This document shows, piece after piece, positions 44,188 through 54,040 of a stretch of DNA of 64,000 nt (position 1 is the first letter of the stretch; each line of letters opens with the position of its first letter). Position numbers and translations under genes: made by a program. The stretch spans positions 291,542 to 355,541 of the forward strand of contig NZ_JAPNUE010000003.1 of NCBI RefSeq assembly GCF_026626305.1, given 5' to 3'. The stretch is from Frigidibacter sp. RF13. GTDB taxonomy: Bacteria; Pseudomonadota; Alphaproteobacteria; Rhodobacterales; Rhodobacteraceae. The notes below the pieces were generated by a model. The model was given only the letters and a program-made list of their open reading frames with translations, ran no database searches and had not been told where the DNA came from.

Positions 44188-44274
44188 CCATAGACTCCCC
44201 TGGGGCTCCTCGTCGCCTTCGGCGCTCGTCGCGGGCGCAGCGAAGAGGGACGGCACGGACCGATGAGCGGCCCC

Positions 44275-45330
44275 TCAGTCCGCCCGCAGCAGGTCGAGGA
44301 AGGCCTCGACCTCGGCCTCGGTCGTCGACCAGGAACAGACGAAACGCGCCGAGAGGGGAGTATCGTCCAGGCCATCTAGGCTCTGGTCGAAGGGCCAGAG
44401 ATAGTAATGCCCGCCCGCCGCCATCGCCTTGCGATGCAGCCATCGTGGCAGGCTCGCGAAGACGATATTGCCCTCGGTCGGATGCACGAGGCTGCCGCCC
44501 GGCAGCGCGGCGAGGCCCTCCGACAGGCGCGCGGCCATGCGGTTTGACTGGCGCGCCAGATGCAGCCAGAGCCCGTCGGTCAGATAGGCCTCCATCTGCG
44601 CCGACAGGTAGCGGTGCTTGGAAAAAAGATGGCCGCCGCGCTTGCGCCGGAGCTCAAGCTCCCAGGCTTTGGCCGGATCGAAGACCACCAGGGCCTCGAC
44701 GCCCAGGCAGCCATTCTTCGTGGCGCCGAAGGATAGAAGGTCCACGCCGGCCCGCCAGGTCATGTCGGCCGGGCTTGCGCCAGAGGCCACTAGCGCATTG
44801 GCGAAGCGCGCGCCGTCCATATGGCTCGCCATGCCTTCGGCGCGGGCGAGCGCGGTCAGCGCCGCCACCTCTGCCGGTCGGTAGTAGGTGCCCGCCTCGG
44901 TCAGGTTCGTCAGGCTGAGCGCGCCGTGCTGATGGTGATGGACACCGCCCTGCGGGGTCTGGGCCAGGCGCGCGGAAAGCGCCCCGGGCGTGATCTTGCC
45001 GTGTGCGCCGGCGATTCCGGTGATACGTCCGCCGCCGATGTAAAATTCCGGCGCGCCGCATTCGTCCACCACGATATGCGCCTCTTCATGGGCATAGACC
45101 GTGCCCCAGACCGGGCAGGCGAGCGAGAGCGCGAGCGAATTTGCCGCCGTGCCGGTCGGCACCAGATAGACCGCGGCCTCGGGCGCCTCGAACGTGTCGC
45201 GGATCAGCGCGCGCACCCGGTCCATGATCGGATCGGTGCCGTAGGAGGGAGCGTAGCCGTCGTTCGCGGCGGTGAGCGCGGCCATCACTTCGGGCGCGGC
45301 GCCCGATGTATTGTCGGAGGCGAATTCCAT
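44275..45330 (-). CDS. ltaE: low-specificity L-threonine aldolase
   Basis: 351 residues starting MEFASDNTSGAAPEVMAAL. The PLP lysine is in SFGATKNG, and HMDGARFANALVASG and the YLVPTGTAANSLALS region are family hallmarks. It splits L-threonine or allo-threonine to glycine and acetaldehyde. Its ATG overlaps the stop of the YcgN-like gene by 1 nt. Confidence 0.9.
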   Translation of the reverse strand: MEFASDNTSGAAPEVMAALTAANDGYAPSYGTDPIMDRVRALIRDTFEAPEAAVYLVPTGTAANSLALSLACPVWGTVYAHEEAHIVVDECGAPEFYIGGGRITGIAGAHGKITPGALSARLAQTPQGGVHHHQHGALSLTNLTEAGTYYRPAEVAALTALARAEGMASHMDGARFANALVASGASPADMTWRAGVDLLSFGATKNGCLGVEALVVFDPAKAWELELRRKRGGHLFSKHRYLSAQMEAYLTDGLWLHLARQSNRMAARLSEGLAALPGGSLVHPTEGNIVFASLPRWLHRKAMAAGGHYYLWPFDQSLDGLDDTPLSARFVCSWSTTEAEVEAFLDLLRAD

Positions 45331-45782
45331 CACAGGTCCTCGATGATATGATCTTCCCAATCGTCCTCATGGACGGTGAATTCCGAGACCGTCCAGCCCC
45401 GAACCGACTGGCCCGCCTGATGCACGCTTTCCGGATCGCCCGAGATCAGCGGATGCCAGGGTTCCAGCGGCCGGTCCTCGGCGCGAAGCTTGTAGGCGCA
45501 GGTCTGGGGCAGCCAGTAGGCGACCTTGTCGATGCCGCCCTTGGTCAGCACCACGCATTCGGGCACGAAGGTCTTGCGCGTCCGGTACTGGGTGCAGCGG
45601 CAGCTGTCGGCGTCGAGAAGGCGACAGGCGACATTGGTGAAATGCACCTCGCCCGTCTCGTCATCCTCGAGCTTGTTCAGGCAGCATTTGCCGCAGCCGT
45701 CACAAAGTGCCTCCCATTCCGCCGTGTTGAGGCGCGAGAGCGGCAGGGTCCAGAAGTCGGGGCGAAGGGCTTTGTCTTTCAT
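45330..45782 (-). CDS. YcgN family cysteine-cluster protein (UPF0260)
   Basis: 150 residues from ATG 45782 (MKDKALRPDFWTLPLSRLNT). The cysteine cluster CDGCGKCCLNK, then CRLLDADSCRCTQY and FVPECVVLT, is the UPF0260/YcgN pattern, which probably binds a metal or Fe-S centre. No function is established. Upstream frame to 45860 is not supported. Confidence 0.88.
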   Translation of the reverse strand: MKDKALRPDFWTLPLSRLNTAEWEALCDGCGKCCLNKLEDDETGEVHFTNVACRLLDADSCRCTQYRTRKTFVPECVVLTKGGIDKVAYWLPQTCAYKLRAEDRPLEPWHPLISGDPESVHQAGQSVRGWTVSEFTVHEDDWEDHIIEDL

Positions 45783-45823
45783 GGCGGCCCACTCTGGCCG
45801 ACGGGCCGATGAAAGGGAAGGGG

Positions 45824-46753
45824 TCAGAGCTGGCCGAGGATCGTCCGGGCGCGGTCGCAATCGGCGTTCATCTGGGTGATGAGCGCGGGAAGACCGTCAA
45901 AGCGCATCTCGGGGCGCAGGTAATCGACGAGCGCGACAGACAGGTGCTGGCCGTAGAGGTCGCCTGCGAAGTCGAAGAGGTAGGTTTCGAGGTTGGGCTG
46001 GTTTTCCCCGAACATCGGCCGGACGCCAAGGCTTGCCGCGCCATTGTAGCTGCCCGCCTGCGGGCCGGTCAGCACATCGACCTTCACCGCATAGACGCCG
46101 AGCTTCGGCAGGTGCAACCCGTCGAGCGCCATGTTGGCGGTGGGAAAGCCAAGCTCGCGCCCGCGCTTTTCGCCATGCAGCACCGCGCCTTCGATCCGGT
46201 GCCAGTGGCCGAGCATGGCCTGAGCGTCGCGGGGGCGGCCTTCGGTCAGGGCGGCTCGGATATTGGTGGAGGAAATGTCGAGACCGGCGAAGCGCACGAT
46301 CTCGGCTATCGTGACGCCGAAGCAGAAGCGTTGGCCGAGCGCCCTCAGCGTGTCGGCAGTGCCCTTGCGGCCCTTGCCGAAGCAGAAATCCGCGCCGACC
46401 GTTACATGCGACACGCCAAGACCCTCCGACAGGACCTCTTTGGCGAAGGTCTCCGCCTCCATCCCCGCGAGACGGTGATCGAAGGGCAGCTCGTAGAGCT
46501 GGGCGACGCCGAGCTTCTCCAGCCGGTGCGCACGCGCCTCGGCATTCATCAGCCGGAAGGCGGGGGCTGCGGGGGCGAAGAACTGGCGGGGATGGGGTTC
46601 GAAGGTGAGAATACCGAGGGGCGCGGGCGCAGCGGCGCGGGCCTGATCGATCACCGCCTGGTGACCGAGATGGACGCCATCGAAATTGCCCATGGCGACA
46701 GTCGCGCCGCGGGCGGACGGGTCTATCCCTTGCCAATCGGTATGCGTGCGCAT
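45824..46753 (-). CDS. ribF: bifunctional riboflavin kinase/FAD synthetase
   Basis: 309 residues. The N-terminal FAD synthetase has GNFDGVHLGHQAVI (about 22-35) and FEPHPRQFF; the C-terminal riboflavin kinase has HGEKRGRELGFPTAN and the closing NLETYLFDFAGDLYG. It turns riboflavin to FMN and then FAD. The divergent or adjacent MaoC gene is on the same strand, 31 nt upstream. Confidence 0.95.
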   Translation of the reverse strand: MRTHTDWQGIDPSARGATVAMGNFDGVHLGHQAVIDQARAAAPAPLGILTFEPHPRQFFAPAAPAFRLMNAEARAHRLEKLGVAQLYELPFDHRLAGMEAETFAKEVLSEGLGVSHVTVGADFCFGKGRKGTADTLRALGQRFCFGVTIAEIVRFAGLDISSTNIRAALTEGRPRDAQAMLGHWHRIEGAVLHGEKRGRELGFPTANMALDGLHLPKLGVYAVKVDVLTGPQAGSYNGAASLGVRPMFGENQPNLETYLFDFAGDLYGQHLSVALVDYLRPEMRFDGLPALITQMNADCDRARTILGQL

Positions 46754-46784
46754 CTGCCCCTGTCGGCGGATGGCCCGCCCGCTA

Positions 46785-47231
46785 TCAGTCGAACTTGCGG
46801 CTTGGCGCCAGTACGACCGCCTCGCCCTTCAGGACCACCCTATCGCCCACGGCGCAATGGGTTTCAAGGGTCACGCGGCGTTTGGCATGATCGATGGCCA
46901 GGACCTTGACTTCGGCATGGACGGTGTCGCCGGGGCGGACGGGGGCCATGAACTTCAGCGTCTGGCCGAGATAGACGGTGCCATGGCCGGGCAACTGTTC
47001 ACCAATCACCGCCGAGATGAGGCCCGCAGTCAGCATGCCATGGGCAATGCGGCCCTCGAAGATCGTGTCACGGGCATAGGCCTCGTCGAGGTGGACAGGA
47101 TTGCGGTCGGTCGAGACCTCGGCGAACAGCTCGATATCGTGGTCGGTGATGGTCTTCTGCAGATAGCGGCTCATGCCGATCTCGAGATCCTCGATGCAGA
47201 TGGTTCCGCGCGGCTGATTGTCGAGCATCAT
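46785..47231 (-). CDS. MaoC-like (R)-specific enoyl-CoA hydratase
   Basis: 148 residues with a single hot-dog domain. The active-site stretch DRNPVHLDEAYARDTIFEGRIAHGMLTAG has the catalytic Asp and His of (R)-hydratase 2. Such enzymes (PhaJ type) link beta-oxidation to polyhydroxyalkanoate synthesis, or act in acyl-CoA metabolism. No pha genes are nearby. Confidence 0.87.
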   Translation of the reverse strand: MMLDNQPRGTICIEDLEIGMSRYLQKTITDHDIELFAEVSTDRNPVHLDEAYARDTIFEGRIAHGMLTAGLISAVIGEQLPGHGTVYLGQTLKFMAPVRPGDTVHAEVKVLAIDHAKRRVTLETHCAVGDRVVLKGEAVVLAPSRKFD

Positions 47232-47383
47232 CGTGAGTCCCGGGGTTGTTTGCGCTGCAGCATAGATGATGCTGCGGCGCGGCGCAATCGACTTGGTAAT
47301 TTACGACTGTTTTTTTGACATATGAGGCAACAATGTTGCTTTGTGGGTTACGGATGTTTCGCCCGCTGGCGCGGGCGATCCAT

Positions 47384-47438
47384 GCGAGGGGGCTTTCAGC
47401 TGCCTCGCGCTCCCCCGAGAGTATTTCCGGACAGGAAA
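47384..47438. repeat. Rhodobacterales hairpin repeat, variant copy
   Basis: GCGAGGGGGC (47384-47393) pairs imperfectly with GCTGCCTCGC (47399-47408), then CTCCCCCGAGAGTATTTCCG follows. The arrangement (stem, CCCGAG, GTATTT) matches the copies at 4850 and 55826. It lies upstream of the MaoC gene and downstream of nothing convergent, so a pure terminator role is less clear here. Confidence 0.5.
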
Positions 47439-47445
47439 TTGCAGA

Positions 47446-48321
47446 TCAGCGCAGGCGGCCGACGCTGTAGGCGGGCGAAAGTTGTGCCTCGGCGAGCCAG
47501 CGGTCGAGCAGGGCGGGGTCGGGGTTTTCGACGTCTAAGCCGAATTCAGCGGCGGCGAGGCCGCCGGTGATGAAGAGCGCGTCGATGCCTTCGCCCATCG
47601 CGCCCTGTATGTCGGTCGCGATACCGTCACCCACCGCGAGGATGCGCGGGTCCTCGATATCGCCGAGCGCGGCGAGGCGGCGGCGGGCAAGATCGTATAT
47701 CGGCGGGTGGGGCTTGCCGAAATAAAGGCTTTCGCCGCCCATTTCGGTATAGAGTTGGGCGAGGGCGCCCGCGCACCATTCGCGCACCTCGCCGCGGTCC
47801 ACGACGATGTCGGGATTGGCGCAGAGGAGCTTCAGGCCCTTGGTTTTGGCGTAGAGAAAATCAGCGCGGTAGACGGAGGGATCGGCCATCGGGTCGAAAG
47901 GGCCGGTGCAGACGATGCCCTCGGCCTCGTCCAGCGGCACCTTGGTAATTTCGACCGGATTTTCAAGGATTTTCAAGGGACTGAAGAAGCCGACGTCGGT
48001 GTCTCCATCCCCGATGAAATAGACCCTCGTGCCGACGACGCCCTGAAACATCGCCGCGCGCGCACTGTCGCCCGAGGAGGCGATCGTGTCCCAAGCGTCG
48101 CGGGGGACGCCCAGCCGATCGAGCTGTTCGGCGACGCTGGCGCGCGGTCGGGGGGAATTGGTGACCAGCACCACCTTGCCGCCGCGCTGGCGGTAGGCTT
48201 GCAGCGCGGCGACGGCGGCGGGGTAGGGGCGGATGCCATCATGGACGCAGCCCCAGAGGTCGCAGAAGAGCGCGTCATAATCCGCGCCGATCTCGGCCAG
48301 CGACTGGATGATACGGGTCAT
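47446..48321 (-). CDS. HAD superfamily class IIA hydrolase (TIGR01459-like)
   Basis: 291 residues. Motif I is FCDLWGCVHDG (about 19-29), motif II VVLVTNSPRP, and the C-terminal motif GDGIATDIQGAMGEGIDALFI carries the metal-binding acids. Members dephosphorylate small sugar phosphates or nucleotides. ATG 48321 is the first good start (MTRIIQSLAEIG). Confidence 0.88.
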   Translation of the reverse strand: MTRIIQSLAEIGADYDALFCDLWGCVHDGIRPYPAAVAALQAYRQRGGKVVLVTNSPRPRASVAEQLDRLGVPRDAWDTIASSGDSARAAMFQGVVGTRVYFIGDGDTDVGFFSPLKILENPVEITKVPLDEAEGIVCTGPFDPMADPSVYRADFLYAKTKGLKLLCANPDIVVDRGEVREWCAGALAQLYTEMGGESLYFGKPHPPIYDLARRRLAALGDIEDPRILAVGDGIATDIQGAMGEGIDALFITGGLAAAEFGLDVENPDPALLDRWLAEAQLSPAYSVGRLR

Positions 48322-48439
48322 GGGGCGGGCTCCTTCACTTGGAACGGGCGTAGGGCATGCGTCGGTTTCGCGTATGGCATCCGTCCCGACAACGTCCCGA
48401 CAAACGTACCGCCGCCCGGGGAAGGGCGGCGGCGTCCGG

Positions 48440-49360
48440 TTACATCTTCAGCGCCGGAATGATCTGCTTCTTGCGGCTCATGATGCCGGGCAGCACGACC
48501 GTGTCGCCCGCGACCTTAGCGCCGAAGGAGGCTTCGGCGATGCGCTTCACCAGATCATTCGGCACAAGGAGCGTCGCCTCTTCTTTCAGGATGTCGACGA
48601 CGAAGAGAAGGACCTGGTCGGCGCCGTCTTCCTTTGCCACACCCTCCATCGAGGCCATGAGCGAGGCCTTGCGGTCGAGGACGGCCTTGGGCGAGGTGGT
48701 TTCCAAGACCGAGACGCGCAGTTCCTTGCCGTCGATGTTGTATTCCTTGGAATCCATCCGCAAGAGTTCGGCGTCAGAGAAGGCTGACACATCGGACTTG
48801 GCCGCGAACATTTCGGCGGCATAGTCGGCGATCTTCACGCCGAGGTCGGCTGCGAGCTTCTCGGCCACGGCCTTGTCGTGTGCGGTCGTGGTCGGCGAGC
48901 GGAATTCCAGCGTGTCGGAGAGGATGCAGGAGAGCATCGCGCCCTTGATCGCCTTCGGCGCCTTCGCGAGGTCGGCACCCATCAGGTCGTGCATGATAGT
49001 CGCGGTGCAGGCGAGGGGCCGGATGGTGATGTCGATCGGGCTGCGGGTCTTCAGGCCGCCGACCAGCATATGGTGGTCGATGATGCCCTGGATCTTTGCC
49101 TCGTTGACCGAGGGCGGCAGTTCGGCGGGGTTGTTGGTGTCGACGATGACGACGCTGTCCTCGGCCGAGACGTCCGCAATGATCGCGGGCTTCTCGAGGC
49201 CCCAGTGCTTCAGCACGAAGGCGGCTTCGGTGTTGGGTTCGCCGAGGAGGACGGGTTTGGCCGCGGTGCCTTTCACTTCAGACAGGTACCAGGCCCAGAT
49301 GATGGGTGAGCCGGTGGAATCGGTGTCGGGCGATTTGTGGCCGAAAACGAGGGTGGTCAT
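48440..49360 (-). CDS. ppaC: manganese-dependent inorganic pyrophosphatase (family II)
   Basis: 306 residues of the DHH family: VFGHKSPDTDSTGSPI at the N terminus, VIVDTNNP, IIDHHMLVGGLKTRSPI, SDTLEFRSPTT in the metal-binding part, and a C-terminal DHHA2 domain (LRVSVLETTSP ... MSRKKQIIPAL). It hydrolyses pyrophosphate in the cytosol with Mn. The window shows no family I enzyme. Confidence 0.93.
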   Translation of the reverse strand: MTTLVFGHKSPDTDSTGSPIIWAWYLSEVKGTAAKPVLLGEPNTEAAFVLKHWGLEKPAIIADVSAEDSVVIVDTNNPAELPPSVNEAKIQGIIDHHMLVGGLKTRSPIDITIRPLACTATIMHDLMGADLAKAPKAIKGAMLSCILSDTLEFRSPTTTAHDKAVAEKLAADLGVKIADYAAEMFAAKSDVSAFSDAELLRMDSKEYNIDGKELRVSVLETTSPKAVLDRKASLMASMEGVAKEDGADQVLLFVVDILKEEATLLVPNDLVKRIAEASFGAKVAGDTVVLPGIMSRKKQIIPALKM

Positions 49361-49549
49361 GGCTGGGTCCGTTCATTGGAAATCGGCCGCCTTATAGCAG
49401 CTTCGCACCTGTTGTCACGGCGCCATGGGGGTGTGCGAAAAATCAATGATCCTGTGCATAATTGTTGACTCCTGTCTGCCTCCCCTTCAACTGAAACTGG
49501 GGACAGTCCTGCTGGACCTGTGAGTGGTGTGAGATGTTTTCGAGTAAGT

Positions 49550-49635
49550 GACAGGGCGGCGCGCGCATACTGCCCCGGGTTCGATACCATCCCGGCCTGC
49601 TGGGCAGACCCGCTATGGCGCCGCGCCGCCCTGTC
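49550..49635. ncRNA. 86-nt nested hairpin, candidate structured RNA
   Basis: GACAGGGCGGCGCG (49550-49563) pairs perfectly with CGCGCCGCCCTGTC (49622-49635). Inside lie CTGCCC/GGGCAG and CCGGG/CCCGG stems, the latter around TTCGATACCAT. Outside, GGACAGT (49501-49507) can pair with ACTGTCC (49640-49646). It lies in a 525-nt gap with no gene other than the two mini-frames below. It does not fit RNase P, SRP, tmRNA or 6S RNA as I know them. Confidence 0.45.
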
Positions 49636-49690
49636 AGGTACTGTCCTGCGCCTTGACATTCACGGCCAGCCGCATGACCATCGCCACCTC

Positions 49691-49820
49691 TCATGAGGAG
49701 TGTCGTGACATGGACCTGAAGCGCTGACCCCCTGGCGGGTGTGAACCGGGCCGCGCCAGATTCGCCGCCGCACCAACAGCGATCATGAGGAGTGCCCTGA
49801 GAATGGACCTTTCCGCCTGA
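49691..49820 (+). repeat. two tandem leader units with ribosome site and mini-frame
   Basis: TCATGAGGAGTG ... ATGGACCT occurs at 49691-49717 and again at 49783-49810, 92 nt apart. Each has a good GAGGAG ribosome site and a very short frame: ATG 49710 (MDLKR stop) and ATG 49803 (MDLSA stop); the overlapping frames from the ATG of ATGAGG are MRSVVTWT and MRSALRMDLSA. A weaker third ATGAGG precedes the gene at 49886. The units may be translated leaders. Confidence 0.45.
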
Positions 49821-49885
49821 GCCTTCGGGCCGGTCGCGGTCTGCTGTCGCAGGCCAGTCAGCCATTTTCCATATGAGGCACATGA

Positions 49886-50074
49886 ATGCCGAAAAAGACC
49901 AAGATGCCACCGCTGACGGCGGGTGGCCAAGGAAAGCTTTTGTCCAATCCGCCCGCGACATCGCGCTTTGATCTGAAATCCGCAGCGGGCGGAAAGGCCG
50001 GGGGCGCGGCGAAGGGCGCCCCCCGGCTGAAGCCGAAGTTCCTGCCCGGCAAGGCCGGGGGGCCGCGCGGCTAA
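49886..50074 (+). CDS. small basic protein of unknown function
   Basis: 62 residues, MPKKTKMPPLTAGGQGKLLS at the start and ending LPGKAGGPRG. It is rich in Lys, Gly, Pro and Ala with no hydrophobic segment and no cysteine, so it is probably disordered and could bind nucleic acid. Third codon positions are GC-rich and GAGG lies 8 nt before the ATG, which supports coding. An overlapping frame from ATG 49882 is less likely. I do not recognise the family. Confidence 0.6.
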   Translation: MPKKTKMPPLTAGGQGKLLSNPPATSRFDLKSAAGGKAGGAAKGAPRLKPKFLPGKAGGPRG

Positions 50075-50114
50075 ACAGGCGCGGTCCGGGCGGAATGGCC
50101 CGGGCCGCTTCCCG

Positions 50115-51107
50115 TCAGAAGGGGCGGCGTTCGAGGCTGTAGCCTTCGCGTTCCAGAAGGCTGAGAAGCCCGTCCTCGCCCGACAGATGTCCGGCGCCGA
50201 CCGCCACGAGCAGAGTCTTTCCGGGGGCCGCATCGCGCAGGATCTCCACCCAGGCGCGGTTGCGGCCATAGACCAAGGCTTCCTCCATCTCGGCGAAGTC
50301 GCGGTTCAGGGTTTCGGCCTGATCCGGCAAGGCGCGGATCGCCGCGAGGCGGGCAAAGTCCATGATTTGGCGATGGTCTTCGCGGAAATAGCTTTCCATC
50401 ATGGTACGCAGCATGTCTTCGGACTGGCTCACCGTCGGCAAGGCGGTGCGCAGCATGTCGATCTGCTCCTCGGCCGAGATCGTGCCGAAGATCCGGAAGA
50501 TCGTGTCATAAGGTTCGAGCGCATGGAGCGGCTTGCCCTCGGCCTTCGCCGCCTCGCCGATCAGATGGTCGAGCCCGTCGGCGCCCGTCGCCATCGCTCC
50601 CATCGCGCAGGGTGGCATCGACAGGAGGACCGAGACATACCAGGGCTGCATTTTTGCAGCGATGAAGGGCGGGACGCCGCGTTCGGTCATGGCGGCGGAA
50701 AGCGCCTGCCATTCAGGCTCACTCAACCGTTCGGGCAGGGTGGGCCCGGTCGAGACCATGAGGTCGGGCCTTGTGGCGATTGCGGACTGGATCGCCTCCA
50801 TCTCCTTGTCGGTGGCTTCCAGATAGATCGCATCGGCGGCACGGATTACCGGCAGAAGGCGCTCGGCCGGCGCATCCATGCGGGGATCGTAGATATGCAT
50901 CGTGCCGACGATGTCGATCACACTGCCATCCTTCACCGCGCGCCAATGGTTGCCCGACGGGTAGGGGGCGGCCTCGGTCGCCGCGTCAAGTTCGGCGCGG
51001 TCGGCGGGGGGGAGGGCAGCGATCATGTCCTCGCCCGCGCAGGTCAGTGCGGTAGTGGCAGTGGGCGCGAGCAGGAGCGCGAGGGCAGCGAGAGCGGAGC
51101 GGAACAT
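50115..51107 (-). CDS. TraB/GumN family exported protein
   Basis: 330 residues from ATG 51107 with a signal peptide (MFRSALAALALLLAPTATTA, cleaved at about 20). The family motif IDIVGTMHIYDPRM is near the start of the mature part, and LLVAVGAGHLSGEDGLLSLLEREGY closes it. The longer frame to 51338 is not supported. It is a distant paralogue of the protein at 1784-2836. The role is unknown; some members may be metalloproteases. Confidence 0.85.
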   Translation of the reverse strand: MFRSALAALALLLAPTATTALTCAGEDMIAALPPADRAELDAATEAAPYPSGNHWRAVKDGSVIDIVGTMHIYDPRMDAPAERLLPVIRAADAIYLEATDKEMEAIQSAIATRPDLMVSTGPTLPERLSEPEWQALSAAMTERGVPPFIAAKMQPWYVSVLLSMPPCAMGAMATGADGLDHLIGEAAKAEGKPLHALEPYDTIFRIFGTISAEEQIDMLRTALPTVSQSEDMLRTMMESYFREDHRQIMDFARLAAIRALPDQAETLNRDFAEMEEALVYGRNRAWVEILRDAAPGKTLLVAVGAGHLSGEDGLLSLLEREGYSLERRPF

Positions 51108-51233
51108 GCGGGGCCTTGTGGTTCGGGTGGTCGAGGGAGACTGCCATGGGTTGTACGGGATGGCCAGTCTCCGTGCGCTGCTTTCACTCTCATGCAAGCC
51201 ACACCTGCTCAGATGTCCGGAAAGGAGAAACCG

Positions 51234-51449
51234 ATGAAGCGCAGCCGCCGATATTTCAAACCCAGATCGCTCACCTGGATTGCCTCGGCAGCGCCGGTCG
51301 CGGCCGGGCTTTTCATCGCTTTCGAGCCGGTCCATCACCTCGGCGACTGGGCGAAGGCGGTAAGTGCCACCTTCGGTAACACCTCGCCCTATCTCCTGAT
51401 CAATGCCGGCCTGGTCGGCATCGGCCTAAGGGGCGCGATTAAGCCGTAG
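51234..51449 (+). CDS. small membrane protein of unknown function
   Basis: 71 residues (MKRSRRYFKPRSLTWIAS...), with AAAGGAGAAA just before the ATG. A basic N terminus precedes two hydrophobic segments (about 14-31 and 50-66) separated by HHLGDWAKAVSATFG. I do not recognise a family. The long frame that contains it upstream is only a shadow of the TraB-like gene. Confidence 0.65.
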   Translation: MKRSRRYFKPRSLTWIASAAPVAAGLFIAFEPVHHLGDWAKAVSATFGNTSPYLLINAGLVGIGLRGAIKP

Positions 51450-51489
51450 GCTGCTTCCCTCTCTTGAAAAAATTTCCTGGCTATCGCCG

Positions 51490-51518
51490 TTGACTCACGT
51501 CCGCGTGACGCCTAACTA
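51490..51518 (+). promoter_or_regulatory. groESL promoter
   Basis: TTGACT (51490-51495), 17 nt, TAACTA (51513-51518), just upstream of the CIRCE element. A vegetative sigma factor would recognise it. Confidence 0.7.
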
Positions 51519-51525
51519 CGGCGCG

Positions 51526-51552
51526 TTAGCACTCAGCAGACATGAGTGCTAA
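51526..51552 (+). promoter_or_regulatory. CIRCE element (HrcA operator)
   Basis: TTAGCACTC-N9-GAGTGCTAA is a perfect CIRCE inverted repeat. HrcA binding here represses groESL until heat shock. The element begins 7 nt after the -10. Confidence 0.97.
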
Positions 51553-51591
51553 TCCCATTTTGAACCTGGAAACCCAAGGGAGTGTTACCAG

Positions 51592-51879
51592 ATGGCTTTC
51601 AAACCGCTGCATGACCGCGTTGTCGTCAAGCGCGTCCAGAGCGACGATAAGACCAAGGGCGGGCTGATCATCCCCGACAGCGCCAAGGAAAAGCCGGCCG
51701 AGGGCGAAGTTGTCGCCGTGGGCGAGGGCGCGCGCAAGGATTCGGGCGAACTGATCCCGATGTCGGTGAAATCCGGCGACCGTATCCTCTTTGGCAAATG
51801 GTCGGGCACCGAAGTGACGCTGAACGGCGAAGAACTTCTGATCATGAAGGAATCGGACATTCTCGGCATCATCGCCTGA
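51592..51879 (+). CDS. groS: co-chaperonin GroES
   Basis: 95 residues: [14 protein letters not shown] at the start, [22 protein letters not shown] as the mobile loop region, and the closing [13 protein letters not shown]. It forms the heptameric lid for GroEL. CIRCE and promoter lie upstream; groL follows after 45 nt. Confidence 0.98.
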   Translation: MAFKPLHDRVVVKRVQSDDKTKGGLIIPDSAKEKPAEGEVVAVGEGARKDSGELIPMSVKSGDRILFGKWSGTEVTLNGEELLIMKESDILGIIA

Positions 51880-51885
51880 GACTGA

Positions 51886-53559
<1,674 letters not shown>

Positions 53560-53586
53560 GACCTCCCGTTCCGGGTAGTAGTGAAA

Positions 53587-53609
53587 GGGGCGCCCGACGG
53601 CGCCCCTTT
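53587..53609 (+). terminator. groESL terminator
   Basis: GGGGCGCC (53587-53594), loop CGAC, GGCGCCCC (53599-53606), then TTT; AAA precedes the stem. Confidence 0.85.
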
Positions 53610-53627
53610 CTGCATGAGGGCTGGCGC

Positions 53628-53891
53628 CTAGGCCCCCCGTTTCTGGGCGGCCGGACCCGCGCGGAGCCAGCCGGTCAGCGATGCGAACACCCTTCGCCCA
53701 AGCGTTTCCCTGTCGGCGGACCCTGCCGGTGCGGGGTCGATATCGGCGGGACGGTCGGGAAATCGCTCGCCGCGCCAGCGGTCAGACTGGTGATCGGCAT
53801 GGCTCTGGATCGCCATCAGCCATCCGACCGCGCCAAAAGTCGGCATCTGGGTTTGCGAATATCCGTTGGCCGGGTGGCTTGAGCGGTTCAT
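53628..53891 (-). CDS. small hypothetical protein
   Basis: 87 residues from ATG 53891, preceded by GGAGGC at good distance. It starts MNRSSHPANGYSQTQMPTFG and has no clear hydrophobic segment. The protein is rich in Arg, Asp and Ala and I see no motif. The frame is open upstream to 54047, where it would overlap the divergent regulator's leader. Coding status is likely but not proven. Confidence 0.5.
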   Translation of the reverse strand: MNRSSHPANGYSQTQMPTFGAVGWLMAIQSHADHQSDRWRGERFPDRPADIDPAPAGSADRETLGRRVFASLTGWLRAGPAAQKRGA

Positions 53892-54040
53892 TGGATGCCT
53901 CCATGCAGGCTGTTGCGTGGGGCCAGCATGCGGGGCGTCCCGGAATGCCGCCAGTTCCGGGAGTGAAGCGAACCTGCTACACAATGTGAACTGGATCGCA
54001 GGTGCGCCCTTGTCGTAGGCTGGCCGCGGGAGGGGACCCA

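Noticed and set aside
49550..49635. tRNA gene (T-arm-like GGGTTCGATACC)
   Set aside because: No acceptor, D or anticodon arms fit around it. The long perfect stem encloses it in a different shape.
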